Origin: an uncultured Acidobacteriota bacterium
Lineage (GTDB): Bacteria > Acidobacteriota > Thermoanaerobaculia > UBA5066
NCBI GenBank assembly: GCA_937902605.1
Contig: CALFNC010000318.1
Location: 1 to 5,336, forward strand
Direction of reading: 5' to 3'
Length of the DNA: 5,336 nt
Position numbers and translations under genes: made by a program. The notes beneath the pieces are model-generated. The model searched no databases, was not told the DNA's origin, and saw only the letters and a program-made list of their open reading frames with translations. Positions 5,005 to 5,336 of this stretch are shown piece by piece (within the stretch, counting starts at the first letter, position 1; the number at the start of each line of letters is the position of its first letter).

Positions 5005-5336
5005 TTGACGACAGTCCCGTTGACCGAGGAGAGCGTCCTCGAGGCGCTTCGGAAGGTGAAGTATCCCGGTTTCTCCCGTGACATCGTCTCGTTCGGGTTC
5101 GTGAAGGACCTGACGGTCGGCGGGGCGAACGTCTCGTTCCGCCTGGCGCTCACCTCCGACGCCCCGGAGGCGGCGGCGCGCATCAAGCAGGACGCGGAGG
5201 CCATCCTTCGGCAGCTCCCTGAGGTCCGCGCCGTCACGATCGCCGTGGAGGTGAAGGCACCGACGCCGATCTCCGGCGCGGCTGCCGCGGCGCAGGCCGG
5301 GCTCCTGAAGGGTACGAAGTTCGCGGTGGCCATCGC
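5005..5336 (+). CDS. mrp: Mrp/ApbC-family Fe-S cluster carrier ATPase, N-terminal part
   Basis: Partial gene cut by the right edge; 110 codons are visible. Residues about 8-84 form a MIP18/PaaD-like domain (formerly DUF59): ESVLEALRKVKYPGFSRDIVSFGFVKDLTV, then VSFRLALTSDAPEAAARIK and VRAVTIAVEV. A linker (85-100) leads to LLKGTKFAVAIA (100-111), which in Mrp proteins directly precedes the SGKGGVGKS Walker A loop, so the P-loop ATPase should begin just past the window. Mrp proteins carry and deliver Fe-S clusters in the cytoplasm. The Cys often found in this domain (TTPACP) is absent here (TSDAPE), as in some other Mrp proteins. The start is TTG at 5005; an in-frame TAG (the plsC stop) lies eight codons upstream with no better start. 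It is probably cotranscribed with plsC, with no obvious functional link. Confidence 0.85.
   Translation, partial: MTTVPLTEESVLEALRKVKYPGFSRDIVSFGFVKDLTVGGANVSFRLALTSDAPEAAARIKQDAEAILRQLPEVRAVTIAVEVKAPTPISGAAAAAQAGLLKGTKFAVAI

Noticed and set aside
4290..5081. Open frame of 263 codons overlapping plsC in another plus-strand frame
   Set aside because: Arg/Gly/Pro/Asp-rich translation typical of frame-shifted GC-rich DNA; plsC in the other frame has all its catalytic motifs.

Overview
The window is high-GC DNA (about 65-70% in most genes) from a diderm, Gram-negative type bacterium. Evidence for an outer membrane is indirect: it carries a Mla-type phospholipid transport module and a Sec-exported periplasmic-type protein. 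Gene content, GC level and apparent use of leaderless starts would fit Acidobacteriota or a similar deep-branching lineage, but this is a guess; no phylogenetic marker is present.

Minus strand, read from about 4109 down to 1: (a) a gene for an exported protein of unknown function with a BamC-like C-terminal domain (4109-3249), lower in GC than its neighbours; (b) a tightly overlapped operon mlaE (permease, 3183-2359), mlaF (ATPase, 2362-1610) and mlaD (membrane-anchored MCE substrate-binding protein, 1613-390), joined by 4-bp TTGA and ATGA stop/start overlaps; (c) 17 bp further on, the first 124 codons of an NAD(P)-dependent sugar epimerase/dehydratase-like extended SDR, cut by the window edge.

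Plus strand, from 4270: plsC, a 1-acyl-glycerol-3-phosphate acyltransferase (phosphatidic acid synthesis), then after a 24-bp gap the N-terminus of an Mrp/ApbC-family Fe-S carrier ATPase, cut by the right edge. Between the two divergent blocks lies a 160-bp intergenic region (4110-4269).

The block has a lipid theme: PlsC makes phosphatidic acid at the inner membrane, and MlaEFD is an ABC transporter family that moves phospholipid between inner and outer membranes. The two most notable observations are: (1) plsC and mlaE share an identical 9-mer, CCGTAGAAT, ending 7 and 6 bp before their start codons, with no Shine-Dalgarno and no other possible start upstream, which looks like a common -10 element driving leaderless transcripts; (2) MlaD carries a five-fold repeat of about 40 residues after its single MCE domain, making it over twice the length of E. 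coli MlaD. I see no mobile element, CRISPR array, RNA gene or clearly new defence-type system here.
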